Translations under genes and position numbers: made by a program
Part shown: in pieces, positions 1 through 7,452 of the stretch
How positions within the stretch are numbered: position 1 is the first letter of the stretch
Layout of the letters: each line of letters starts with the position of its first letter
Assembly (NCBI GenBank): GCA_016927815.1
Contig: JAFGLY010000035.1
Span: 1 to 43,873, forward strand
DNA: 43,873 bases
Direction of reading: 5' to 3'
From: Deltaproteobacteria bacterium
GTDB taxonomy: Bacteria > Myxococcota_A > UBA796 > JAFGLY01
The notes under the pieces: model-generated
What the model was told of the DNA's origin: nothing
Databases searched by the model: none
Seen by the model: only the letters and a program-made list of their open reading frames with translations

Positions 1-335
1 CCTCGCGGTCCACGCAGTCGGCGATGCCGTCCCGGTCGGTGTCGGGGTAGCCCTCGTCCACGTCGCCGTCGCCGTCGTTGTCGAGCCCGTCGCACTCCTC
101 GACGTCGATGCAGTCGGCGGTCCCGTCGCCGTCCGTGTCGGGGAAGCCCTCGTCTACCTCCCCATCGCCGTCGTTGTCGAGCCCGTCGCACTCCTCGACG
201 TCGATGTCGTCGCAGACGCCGTCCTTGTCGGTATCGGGCATGTCCTCGTCCACGTCGCCGTCGCCGTCGTTGTCGAGCCCGTCGCACTCCTCGACGTCCA
301 CGCAATCGGCGACGCCGTCGTCGTCGGTGTCGGAG
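1..335. repeat. 96-bp tandem repeat encoding 32-residue Asp-rich units
   Basis: The block beginning 'ttgtcgagcccgtcgcactc' recurs at 78, 174 and 270, exactly 96 bp apart. The array continues past the left edge, so total copy number is unknown. Each unit encodes one 32-aa Asp/Gly-rich, Cys-containing unit of the secreted protein on the minus strand, of the kind that binds Ca2+ in thrombospondin type 3 and MopE-like repeats. Confidence 0.85.
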
Positions 336-2515
336 TAGCCGTCGTCCGCGAGGCCGTCGCAGTCGTCGTCCACACCGTCGCACGCCTCGGTGGCGGTCGG
401 GTTGATGTCCTCGTCCGAGTCGTCGCAGTCCACCCCTCCCCAGGCCGAGCCGACGAAGCCGTCGTCGTCCGCGTCGGGGTAGCCCGGTCGGCCCAGGACC
501 ACGTACACCTCGCCCGAGGCGGACGCGCCTCCCGTGGCCCCGTACGCGCTGGTGGCGAGATCCTGCCAGCCATCGCCGTCGAAGTCGTCGGCGGCCACCG
601 AGAACCCGAGGTACTCCGAGGCGGTGTCGCCCACGAGTTGGCCCCATGCGTCGGCGGTGGTGTAGGAGCCGTCTGTGGAGAGCAGATCCGGGTGGAAGAG
701 GAACACGGCTCCCGCGGAGCTTCCAGACTCGTTGTTGCCGTACGCGCCCGCGACCAGGGCGTGGAGGGTATCGTCGGACAGCTCGATGCCGGCGACGGCG
801 TAGCCGAGGCGATCGGAGGGACTGCCGGTGACGATGGCGTCCGCACTGCCCAGGTCCGAGGGGAACGAGGAGGCGCTGCCGCGCACGAAGTACACGGCCC
901 CGTTCTGAGTGCTGCCGGCGGTGTAGGCGCCGATGAAGAGGTCATCGAGGCCGCCCGCGGAGTTGACGTCCCCGGGAGCGGCCACCGCGCACCCCGCGGC
1001 GTCCGAGGCCGAGTCGCCCAGCATGTCGTCGAAGTCGTCGAGATCCCCGTCCTCCAGTTCGTCCCCGAAGATCACGTAGGCCGCGCCGGCCCCGGATCCG
1101 CCGGAGTCGTTGCCCGGCGCACCCACGACGAGGTCCGCCTGGCCGTCGTTGTCCACGTCGCCACCGCCCGCCACCTGCCAGCCGGCCGAGTCGCCTGCGG
1201 AGACGCCCTCGAGGATGGCGTCCGCGCTGGAGAGGTCCAGGTCGCTCCACGAGGCGGCCCCGAGGACCACGTAGGCCGCGCCGGCGTCCGTGCCGTTGCG
1301 ATCGTTGGAGGGGGCGCCGACGAGGAGGTCGTCGTAGCCGTCGCCGTCCACGTCGCCCACCACGGCCACGGCCGAGCCCGCGGCGTCGCCGGCACTCTCG
1401 CCGATGAGGAGAGCATCGGCCGAGTCGTAGGACAGGCTCCCGGACGCCCCGCCCAGGAACACCGCGACCGACCCGGCGTCGCGGCCACCGCCGTCGTCGT
1501 ACGGGGCACCCACGAGGAAGTCGTCGAGGGCATCGCCGTCCAGGTCTCCGCCGCCGCCCACCGCGTACCCGGCCTGGTCCGCGGCGGTGGAGCCGACGAT
1601 GGTGGCGTAGGCGTCGCTGTCGGCGAGGGTTCCCGTGAGGGTGGACCCTCCCAGGTACAGGTAGGCGGCGCCCGCGTTGGTCCCACCGTCGTCGGCGTAG
1701 GGTGCGCCCACGAGGAGGTCGGCCACGCCGTCGCCGCTGTTGTCGCCCGCAGAGGCCACGGCCCAGCCGAACCGGTCGGACGCGCCGCCGCCCTGGAGCG
1801 TGGCATCCACCCAGTCGTCGGGGCTCATCACACCAGCCAGGTGCCGCTCGCCCCAGGGGGTGAAGACGATGGCGTCGGCCGAGAGCGCGACGGCGATCTC
1901 CTCGCAGCCGATCGTGAGGCCGGTGGATCCGTCTTGGATGCCGATGCTGCCGCATCGTCCATAGGACGTGTCGTTGTTGCCGGACCAGGTCCGGTAGTAC
2001 TCCATCTGGATCTCGCCCGTGTCGAGGAGCCAGACGCCGAAGTACTGTCCCGTCGGGTCCGTGCTGTTCATGACGACGTCGGCCCACTCCACGTAGATCG
2101 CGTTGGGCCAGACGTCGTAGTACACGCTTCCGGAATCGGAGTAGTCCCAGGACGACCACAACGGCGCGATGAACGTCCCGGACGAGGTGCCGTCGCCCAC
2201 GCAGGCGCCCGAGCTGAAGGCGCCCGGCGCGTCCGTTCCATCGCCCATCGAGACCACGCCGTAGGCATGGATCGTGACCTGGGAGTACTCGGTCCCGTAG
2301 AAGGGGAACGTGAACGGCAGGGTGATGGTCGTGTCCTCGTCGGTGGACAGGCCTAGATCCGTCCCGTCGAGGCCGACGATGTTCACCCAGGCGTATGGGG
2401 GTCCGTCCGACTCGGACACGCTCCGGTAGACGTACGTGTCGTCCGAGCCGGACAGGCCCAGCGCGGTCGAGGGGACGAGGGCGAGGAGGAGGATCGCTGC
2501 GGGAGCTGGGCGCAT
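1..2515 (-). CDS. Secreted FG-GAP (integrin-alpha-like) repeat protein with Asp-rich repeats, C-terminus off the window
   Basis: The reading frame starts at the ATG at 2515 on the minus strand and is open for 838 codons to the window edge, so the C-terminus is missing. Residues 1-19 form a signal peptide (MRPAPAAILLLALVPSTALG). Residues about 20-230 are a beta-rich domain with a 'TLPFTFPFYG' segment common in secreted myxobacterial proteins. About residues 235-680 hold some seven FG-GAP repeats, recognised by 'GDVDGDGYDDLLVGAP' and variants, which fold as beta-propeller blades with Ca2+-binding Asp loops. From about 690 there is a MopE-like Cys/Asp unit (CDGVDDDCDGLADDG), then 32-residue units built on 'DVEECDGLDNDGDGDVDEG'. 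It is probably exported to the surface or medium; its ligand is unknown. An AGGAGA ribosome binding site precedes the start. The frame was read directly; other long ORFs here are shadows. Confidence 0.88.
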   Translation of the reverse strand, partial: MRPAPAAILLLALVPSTALGLSGSDDTYVYRSVSESDGPPYAWVNIVGLDGTDLGLSTDEDTTITLPFTFPFYGTEYSQVTIHAYGVVSMGDGTDAPGAFSSGACVGDGTSSGTFIAPLWSSWDYSDSGSVYYDVWPNAIYVEWADVVMNSTDPTGQYFGVWLLDTGEIQMEYYRTWSGNNDTSYGRCGSIGIQDGSTGLTIGCEEIAVALSADAIVFTPWGERHLAGVMSPDDWVDATLQGGGASDRFGWAVASAGDNSGDGVADLLVGAPYADDGGTNAGAAYLYLGGSTLTGTLADSDAYATIVGSTAADQAGYAVGGGGDLDGDALDDFLVGAPYDDGGGRDAGSVAVFLGGASGSLSYDSADALLIGESAGDAAGSAVAVVGDVDGDGYDDLLVGAPSNDRNGTDAGAAYVVLGAASWSDLDLSSADAILEGVSAGDSAGWQVAGGGDVDNDGQADLVVGAPGNDSGGSGAGAAYVIFGDELEDGDLDDFDDMLGDSASDAAGCAVAAPGDVNSAGGLDDLFIGAYTAGSTQNGAVYFVRGSASSFPSDLGSADAIVTGSPSDRLGYAVAGIELSDDTLHALVAGAYGNNESGSSAGAVFLFHPDLLSTDGSYTTADAWGQLVGDTASEYLGFSVAADDFDGDGWQDLATSAYGATGGASASGEVYVVLGRPGYPDADDDGFVGSAWGGVDCDDSDEDINPTATEACDGVDDDCDGLADDGYSDTDDDGVADCVDVEECDGLDNDGDGDVDEDMPDTDKDGVCDDIDVEECDGLDNDGDGEVDEGFPDTDGDGTADCIDVEECDGLDNDGDGDVDEGYPDTDRDGIADCVDRE

Positions 2516-2664
2516 GGGGATCTCCTGGGGCGGGGAGAGAATCGGACCCCGAGCCGTGCAAGGGCCATCTTAGCACCCATGCGCAGGCAAGGGAAACGCG
2601 ATCTGAGCGCGAGGTGCTGCCCCCGGGGTACCGCAATAGGATTCCGAACCTCCGGAGACCCTCC
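2516..2664. promoter_or_regulatory. Divergent intergenic region between the FG-GAP gene and deoC
   Basis: This 149-bp gap separates two divergently read genes, so it should hold a promoter for each. On the minus strand TAAGAT (plus positions 2567-2572) resembles a -10 box, with only a weak -35. On the plus strand TAGGAT (2637-2642) could be a -10 for deoC, again without a convincing -35. No strong dyad or DeoR/CytR-type operator was seen. Confidence 0.3.
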
Positions 2665-3519
2665 ATGACCGGCGAACTGGACGCTCTGGTCGAGCGTATC
2701 GTGGCCCAGGTGCGTGCTCGCGTCGAGGCGGCAGGGGGGACGCCGTTGCCGGCCGTGACCGGCACATGGCAGGACGAGTCGGCCTTGAGGCTCGGGGTCG
2801 CGTACGGAGCCGACCGGCTCGGCACGGCGGCCCACGAGCCGACGGGCCCGCTCGCGGCGGACCTGGCGGGGTTGATCGACCACACCCTGCTCAAGCCCAC
2901 CGCAACCCGTCGGGACATCGAGGGCGTGTGCGCCGAGGCCCGACGCCACCGTTTCTACTCGGTGTGCCTGAACAGCACCTGGATCCCGCTCGCGGTCCGC
3001 CTGCTGGAGGGCTCGGGCGTACGGACTGTCTGCGTGGTGGGCTTCCCGCTCGGTGCCGCGAGCACGGAGGCCAAGGCCTCCGAGACGTCGAGCGCCGTCG
3101 ATGCGGGGGCCGCCGAGATCGACATGGTCGTCAACATCGGAAAGCTCAAGGGAGGCGAGTACGACGCTGTCCTGGAGGACATCCGATCGGTGGTGAGGGC
3201 GGCGAGGAGCCGGCCCGTGAAGGTCATCCTGGAGACGTCCCTGCTCACGCGCGAGGAGAAGATCGCGGGCAGCGCCCTGGCCAAGGCGGCGGGTGCCGCG
3301 TTCGTGAAGACCTCCACCGGGTTCGCCGGCGGAGGCGCCACGGTCGAGGACGTGGGCCTCATCCGCGAGGTCGTGGGCCCCGAGATGGGCATCAAGGCCT
3401 CGGGCGGGGTGCGGACCGCTCGGGACGCCGCCCGGATGGTGGCGGCCGGGGCCGACCGCATCGGTGCCTCCGCCAGCGTGGCCATCGTGACGGGCGGAGA
3501 GCCGAAGGACCCCACCTGA
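2665..3519 (+). CDS. deoC: Deoxyribose-phosphate aldolase
   Basis: Class I aldolase that splits 2-deoxyribose 5-phosphate into glyceraldehyde 3-phosphate and acetaldehyde, the last step of deoxynucleoside catabolism in the cytoplasm. The protein is 284 aa. The Schiff-base lysine is K215 in 'AAFVKTSTGF'; the other active-site residues are D153 in 'EIDMVVNIG' and K244 in 'MGIKASGGVR'. Residues 1-65 precede the usual family start ('DLAGLIDHTLLKP') and form an alpha-helical N-terminal extension of unknown role. The ATG at 2665 was chosen because the longer frame upstream would run into the divergent FG-GAP gene. The stop overlaps the deoB start (TGATG), so deoC, deoB and deoA form one operon. Confidence 0.96.
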   Translation: MTGELDALVERIVAQVRARVEAAGGTPLPAVTGTWQDESALRLGVAYGADRLGTAAHEPTGPLAADLAGLIDHTLLKPTATRRDIEGVCAEARRHRFYSVCLNSTWIPLAVRLLEGSGVRTVCVVGFPLGAASTEAKASETSSAVDAGAAEIDMVVNIGKLKGGEYDAVLEDIRSVVRAARSRPVKVILETSLLTREEKIAGSALAKAAGAAFVKTSTGFAGGGATVEDVGLIREVVGPEMGIKASGGVRTARDAARMVAAGADRIGASASVAIVTGGEPKDPT

Positions 3520-4688
3520 TGCGAGCGGTCGTGGTCGTACTGGACTCGCTCGGGGTCGGTGCCCTGCCCGATGCCGCCGCCTGGGGGGATGCCGGCAGCG
3601 ACACGCTCGGCCACCTGGCCGCGGCAGCCGGGCCGCTCGACCTGCCGCACCTTGCCTCCCTGGGGCTCGGCAACGTCCATCCCGTGCCCGGCGTGGCGCC
3701 GGCGGAGCGCCCCGAGGCCTCGTGGGGCCTCGCCGCCCTGGCCTCGGCGGGCAAGGACTCGGTCACCGGCCACTGGGAGATGATGGGGCACGTGGTGACG
3801 AAGCCCTTCGGGCGGTTTCCCGAGGGGTTTCCGCGCGCTATCCTCGATCCCTTCGAGGCGATCGTCGGCCTGCCCGTGCTGGGCAACCGGGCCGCCTCGG
3901 GAACGGAGATCATCGTGGAGTTGGGGGAGGCGCACCTGGGCACCGGCCGCCCGATCGTGTACACGTCCGCGGACTCCGTCTTCCAGGTCGCGGCGCACGA
4001 GCGGGTGATTCCGCTCGAGCGCCTGTACGCCCTGTGCGAAGCCGCGTTCCGGATCTGCACGCCCTTCCGGGTGGCCCGGGTGATCGCCCGGCCCTTCGAC
4101 GGGCCGCCCGGTGCGTTCGCCCGCACCGGAAACCGGAGGGACTTCGCCCTCCAGCCGGACGGAGAGACGGTCCTGGACCGGATCCTCGCCGCGGGGCTCG
4201 AGGTCGTCGGTGTGGGCAAGGTCCCCAGCCTGTTCGGAGGACGCGGCTTTTCGAGATCGCACAAGGCCGATGGCAACGAGGCCGTCGTGGAACGACTCCT
4301 CGACGTGCTGGCCGATCCGACGGACGGGCTCGTGTTCGCCAACCTGGTGGACTTCGACACGAAGTACGGCCACCGGCGCGATCCCGAGGGGTACGCCCGG
4401 GCCCTGGAGGCCTTCGACCGAAGCCTCCCCGCCCTGTTCGCCCGCCTCCACCCGGAGGACCTGCTCGTGATCACCGCCGATCACGGCAACGATCCGACGC
4501 ACCCGGGGTCCGACCACACGCGGGAATACGTCCCGTTCCTGGCCTGGCGGTCCGACCGACCGGCCCGTCCCCTGGGGCGGCGCGGCACGCTGGCCGACGT
4601 GGGCGCCACGGTGGCCGCGTACCTCGGCGTCCCCTGGCATGGGCCCGGCCGGGACGCCTTCGCGGGCGCGGGAGGCCGCGCCGCATGA
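3519..4688 (+). CDS. deoB: Phosphopentomutase
   Basis: Interconverts (deoxy)ribose 1-phosphate and 5-phosphate, linking the phosphorylase DeoA to the aldolase DeoC. The 389-aa length fits the family. It has the alkaline-phosphatase-type metal sites: D9 in 'VVLDSLGVGALPDA', 'VDFDTKYGHRR' (278-288) and 'TADHGNDPTHPGSDHTREY' (319-337). The motif around the phosphorylated residue reads 'GKDSVTGHWEMMG' (79-91); family members normally have Thr where this has Ser81. The start overlaps the deoC stop and the end overlaps the deoA start (ATGA at 4685-4688), showing translational coupling. Confidence 0.96.
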   Translation: MRAVVVVLDSLGVGALPDAAAWGDAGSDTLGHLAAAAGPLDLPHLASLGLGNVHPVPGVAPAERPEASWGLAALASAGKDSVTGHWEMMGHVVTKPFGRFPEGFPRAILDPFEAIVGLPVLGNRAASGTEIIVELGEAHLGTGRPIVYTSADSVFQVAAHERVIPLERLYALCEAAFRICTPFRVARVIARPFDGPPGAFARTGNRRDFALQPDGETVLDRILAAGLEVVGVGKVPSLFGGRGFSRSHKADGNEAVVERLLDVLADPTDGLVFANLVDFDTKYGHRRDPEGYARALEAFDRSLPALFARLHPEDLLVITADHGNDPTHPGSDHTREYVPFLAWRSDRPARPLGRRGTLADVGATVAAYLGVPWHGPGRDAFAGAGGRAA

Positions 4689-5956
4689 CGACGTCGCTTC
4701 CCGTCCTGCTCGAGCACAAGCGCGACGGAGGGCGCTACGCTGCCGAGGAGATCGAGGCATTCGTCCGAGCCGTGGTGGACGGCCGGGCCAGCCGTGCGCA
4801 GGCGGCTGCCTGGCTGGCCTTCGCCTACGTCCGGGGCCTCGACGACGGCGAGACGGCTGCGCTCACGCGGGCCATGGCCACGAGCGGCCGCATGCTGTCC
4901 TGGGAGGGGCTGGACGGTCCCTTCGTAGACAAGCACTCCACCGGGGGCGTGGGCGACAAGGTCTCGCTCGTTCTGGCGCCCCTGTGGGCGGAGCTGGGGC
5001 GCCGCGTGCCCATGGTGAGCGGGCGGGGCCTCGGCCACACCGGGGGCACGCTCGACAAGCTCGAGGCCATCCCCGGGTATCGCTGCGACCTCGAACCCGG
5101 TCGGCTCAGGCGGATCCTCGAGGACGTGGGCTGCTTCGTCAACGGGCAGACCGACGCGGTGGCTCCGGCGGACCGCATCCTGTACGCCCTGCGCAACGAG
5201 ACCGGAACGGTTCCGTCCATCCCGCTCATCACCGCCTCCATCCTCTCCAAGAAGCTGGCCGAGGGCATCTCCGATCTCGTGCTCGACGTGAAGGTGGGAA
5301 GCGGGGCCTTCATGCCCGACCTCGACGCCGCCCGCGCGCTCGCTCGGAGCATCGTGCGGGTGGGCCGCGATGCCAAGCTGAGGGTCCGTGCCCTGATCAC
5401 GGACATGGACCAGCCGCTGGGGCAGGCCGTGGGCAACGCCCTGGAGGTCCGGGAGGCCGTGGACGCGCTGAAGGGGGAGGGGCCCGACGACCTCGTGGCC
5501 TGCACGCTCGCGCTGGCCGGGGACGATCGCGCGGGAGCCCTGCTCGCCTCCGGAGCGGCCTTCGAGCGGTTTCGCCGCATGGTGGCCGCTCACGGGGGCG
5601 ATCCGGAGTCTCTCGACCGGCTGGGCCGCACGACGGACGGCATCGCGGTGGTCGAGGTGCGGGCCGATCGGAGCGGGTTTCTCCAGCGGTGCGACGCGCT
5701 CGGTGTGGGTCGTGCGGCGTTCGCGCTCGGAGCCGGCCGCTCGCGGGCCTCGGACGCCGTCCACCCGGACGTGGGCGTGGTGCTCGAGCGCAAGCGGGGC
5801 GACCCCGTGGCCGCGGGGGAGGTCCTGGCTCGGGTCCACCACGCGGGCCGGGAGCTGGACACGGCGCTCGCCTGTGTGCGGGCTGCATGCGTCGTCGGAG
5901 ACGCGCCTCCCGGGCCCGTCCCCCTGGTGCGGGACGTGGTGGACCTCGCGATCTGA
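4685..5956 (+). CDS. deoA: Thymidine (pyrimidine-nucleoside) phosphorylase
   Basis: Phosphorolyses thymidine, deoxyuridine or uridine to the free base and (deoxy)ribose 1-phosphate, feeding DeoB. The 423-aa protein shows the family's phosphate-binding 'KHSTGGVGDKVSL' (83-95) and signature 'SGRGLGHTGGTLDKLE' (112-127), plus 'ITASILSKKLAEG', which contributes to base recognition. The C-terminal domain ends in 'LERKRGDPVAAGEVLARVH', typical of the PYNP domain. It is the last gene of the deo operon; its ATG overlaps the deoB stop by 4 bp. From sequence alone, strict thymidine phosphorylase and the broader pyrimidine-nucleoside type (Pdp) cannot be separated. Confidence 0.93.
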   Translation: MTTSLPVLLEHKRDGGRYAAEEIEAFVRAVVDGRASRAQAAAWLAFAYVRGLDDGETAALTRAMATSGRMLSWEGLDGPFVDKHSTGGVGDKVSLVLAPLWAELGRRVPMVSGRGLGHTGGTLDKLEAIPGYRCDLEPGRLRRILEDVGCFVNGQTDAVAPADRILYALRNETGTVPSIPLITASILSKKLAEGISDLVLDVKVGSGAFMPDLDAARALARSIVRVGRDAKLRVRALITDMDQPLGQAVGNALEVREAVDALKGEGPDDLVACTLALAGDDRAGALLASGAAFERFRRMVAAHGGDPESLDRLGRTTDGIAVVEVRADRSGFLQRCDALGVGRAAFALGAGRSRASDAVHPDVGVVLERKRGDPVAAGEVLARVHHAGRELDTALACVRAACVVGDAPPGPVPLVRDVVDLAI

Positions 5957-6008
5957 CCGGAAGACAGGCGTTCTCCGACAGGTCGGCGGACACCGCGTCC
6001 CATCAAAC

Positions 6009-6026
6009 CGACCGACCGGTCAGTCG
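6009..6026. promoter_or_regulatory. 18-bp palindromic operator candidate (TetR/FadR-like)
   Basis: The sequence cgaccgaccggtcagtcg is a dyad in which 8 of 9 base pairs match across the centre (half sites cgaccgacc and, inverted, cgactgacc). The ACCGACCGGT core resembles operators of TetR-family regulators of lipid and fatty acid genes. It lies 96 bp upstream of the alpha-oxoamine synthase start. The regulator is not in this window. Confidence 0.5.
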
Positions 6027-6067
6027 AAAGAACAAGAGACAGGCGGCTTTTCCCGTTCTTCGTCCGC

Positions 6068-6097
6068 TTGACCCGAAGGGGGGTCCAGGTGTAGACC
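6068..6097 (+). promoter_or_regulatory. Possible sigma-70-type promoter of the alpha-oxoamine synthase gene
   Basis: TTGACC (6068-6073) and TAGACC (6092-6097) are 18 bp apart, upstream of a good ribosome binding site (GGAGGA) and the ATG at 6122. The -10 is a weak match. The palindrome at 6009-6026 lies upstream of it. Confidence 0.35.
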
Positions 6098-6121
6098 AGA
6101 AGGCGTACGGAGGAATCGGAC

Positions 6122-7402
6122 ATGAGCACCTCCTGTGATCCTGCCGTGCCGGCGACCGTCTCCGACATGGCAGCGGCCATGAACGCCCGCCACGAGGTCC
6201 AGCGCCGAGCCGCCCTGGACGTCTTCGAGCGGGCCATCGGCTTCGACCTGCCGGACCAGGTTCGATCGGTCGGCATGATGCCCTACTACCGAGAACTCAC
6301 CCGGAACGAGGGGCCGGTGTGCCTCATCGACGGCCGGCAGGCCATCATGCTGGGGTCCAACAACTACCTCGGTCTCACGACCCATCCTGCGGTCCGCGAG
6401 GCGGCCGCCCGAGCGGTCCTGGAGGATGGGCCGAGCCTCACGGGCTCCCGGCTGCTGAACGGCACGACCACTGCCCACACCGCGCTGGAGCGAAAGGTCG
6501 CGGAGTTCTTCGGGCGGGAGGACGCCCTGGTGTTCACCACCGGGTACCAGGCCAACATCGGCGTGATGACGGCGTTCGCCTCCCCGGAGACGACCGTGGT
6601 GCTGGACCGCCACTGCCACGCCTCCATCCTGGACGGCGTCCGCGCGGCCCGCGCACAGGTGGAGTGCTTCCCCCACAACGACGTGGCTGCGCTCGACCAG
6701 CTGCTCGACCGGCTCGTGGAGCAGGGCCCGTGCATGGTCATGGTGGACGGCCTCTACTCCATGGAAGGGGACATCGCGCCCCTCCCCGGAATCGCCGAGA
6801 CGTGCCGTCGCCACGGCGTCCGGCTCGTCGTGGACGAAGCCCATGCGCTCGGGGTGCTCGGCGCGACCGGACACGGCACCGAGGAGCACTTCGGCTGCCC
6901 GGGCCTCGCGGATCTCCTGACGGGGACCTTCTCCAAGTCGCTCGCGTCCATCGGAGGCTGGGTGGCCGGCAGCGCTCGGGTCATCGACTGGATGCGCTTC
7001 TTCGGACGATCCATGGTCTTCTCGGCCTCCATGCCCCCGGCCCAGATTGCCGCGGCGAGCACGGCGCTCGACCTCCTTCGAGCCGAGCCCTGGCGGGTGA
7101 CCCGGGTCAACGAGAACGGCCAGACCTGGCGAGAGGGACTCGTGCGGGCCGGGTTCGTCGTCGGCAACTCGGTCTCGCCCATCGTGCCCGTCACGGTGGG
7201 CGACGACTTCACCTGCCTCATCGTGGGCAAGGCCCTCCTCGACGCCGGTGTCTACGTGAATCCCGTGGTCTACCCGGCGGTGCCCCGGGACAAGGCCATG
7301 CTCCGGACCAGCGTCATGGCCACGCACGAGCCCCACCACCTGGCGACCGCGCTGGAGATCCTGGAGACGGTGGGCCGCAAGGTGGGCCTGCTCAAGGGGT
7401 AG
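6122..7402 (+). CDS. PLP-dependent alpha-oxoamine synthase, probably serine palmitoyltransferase
   Basis: Fold-type I PLP enzyme that condenses an amino acid with an acyl-CoA (or acyl-ACP) with loss of CO2. The 426-aa protein shows 'GSNNYLGLTTHPAVREAA' (78-95), the cofactor-stacking His166 in 'RHCHASI', 'VVDEAHALG' (D238, H241), and the Schiff-base K272 in 'TGTFSKSLAS'. The N-terminal 'MMPYYREL' region and 'GTFSKSLASIGGW' are closer to serine palmitoyltransferases than to KBL or BioF, and sphingolipids are known in myxobacteria, so SPT is the best guess. Other family members (e.g. 3-ketoacid or autoinducer synthases) remain possible. It is a single gene with a strong ribosome binding site (cggagga) and its own promoter region holding an operator-like palindrome. 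Confidence 0.8.
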   Translation: MSTSCDPAVPATVSDMAAAMNARHEVQRRAALDVFERAIGFDLPDQVRSVGMMPYYRELTRNEGPVCLIDGRQAIMLGSNNYLGLTTHPAVREAAARAVLEDGPSLTGSRLLNGTTTAHTALERKVAEFFGREDALVFTTGYQANIGVMTAFASPETTVVLDRHCHASILDGVRAARAQVECFPHNDVAALDQLLDRLVEQGPCMVMVDGLYSMEGDIAPLPGIAETCRRHGVRLVVDEAHALGVLGATGHGTEEHFGCPGLADLLTGTFSKSLASIGGWVAGSARVIDWMRFFGRSMVFSASMPPAQIAAASTALDLLRAEPWRVTRVNENGQTWREGLVRAGFVVGNSVSPIVPVTVGDDFTCLIVGKALLDAGVYVNPVVYPAVPRDKAMLRTSVMATHEPHHLATALEILETVGRKVGLLKG

Positions 7403-7452
7403 CGGCACGCGGGAGGGTTAGGTCCCTCCACCCCGACGGCCGCCGCGCACCC

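Noticed and set aside
1-335. CRISPR array
   Set aside because: The 96-bp units are contiguous in-frame protein repeats with no unique spacers.
638-2356. A 572-codon plus-strand frame opposite the FG-GAP gene, and a 658-codon frame on the minus strand (942-2918)
   Set aside because: Both are shadows: the FG-GAP frame has a signal peptide, clear repeats and a ribosome binding site, and these frames have none.
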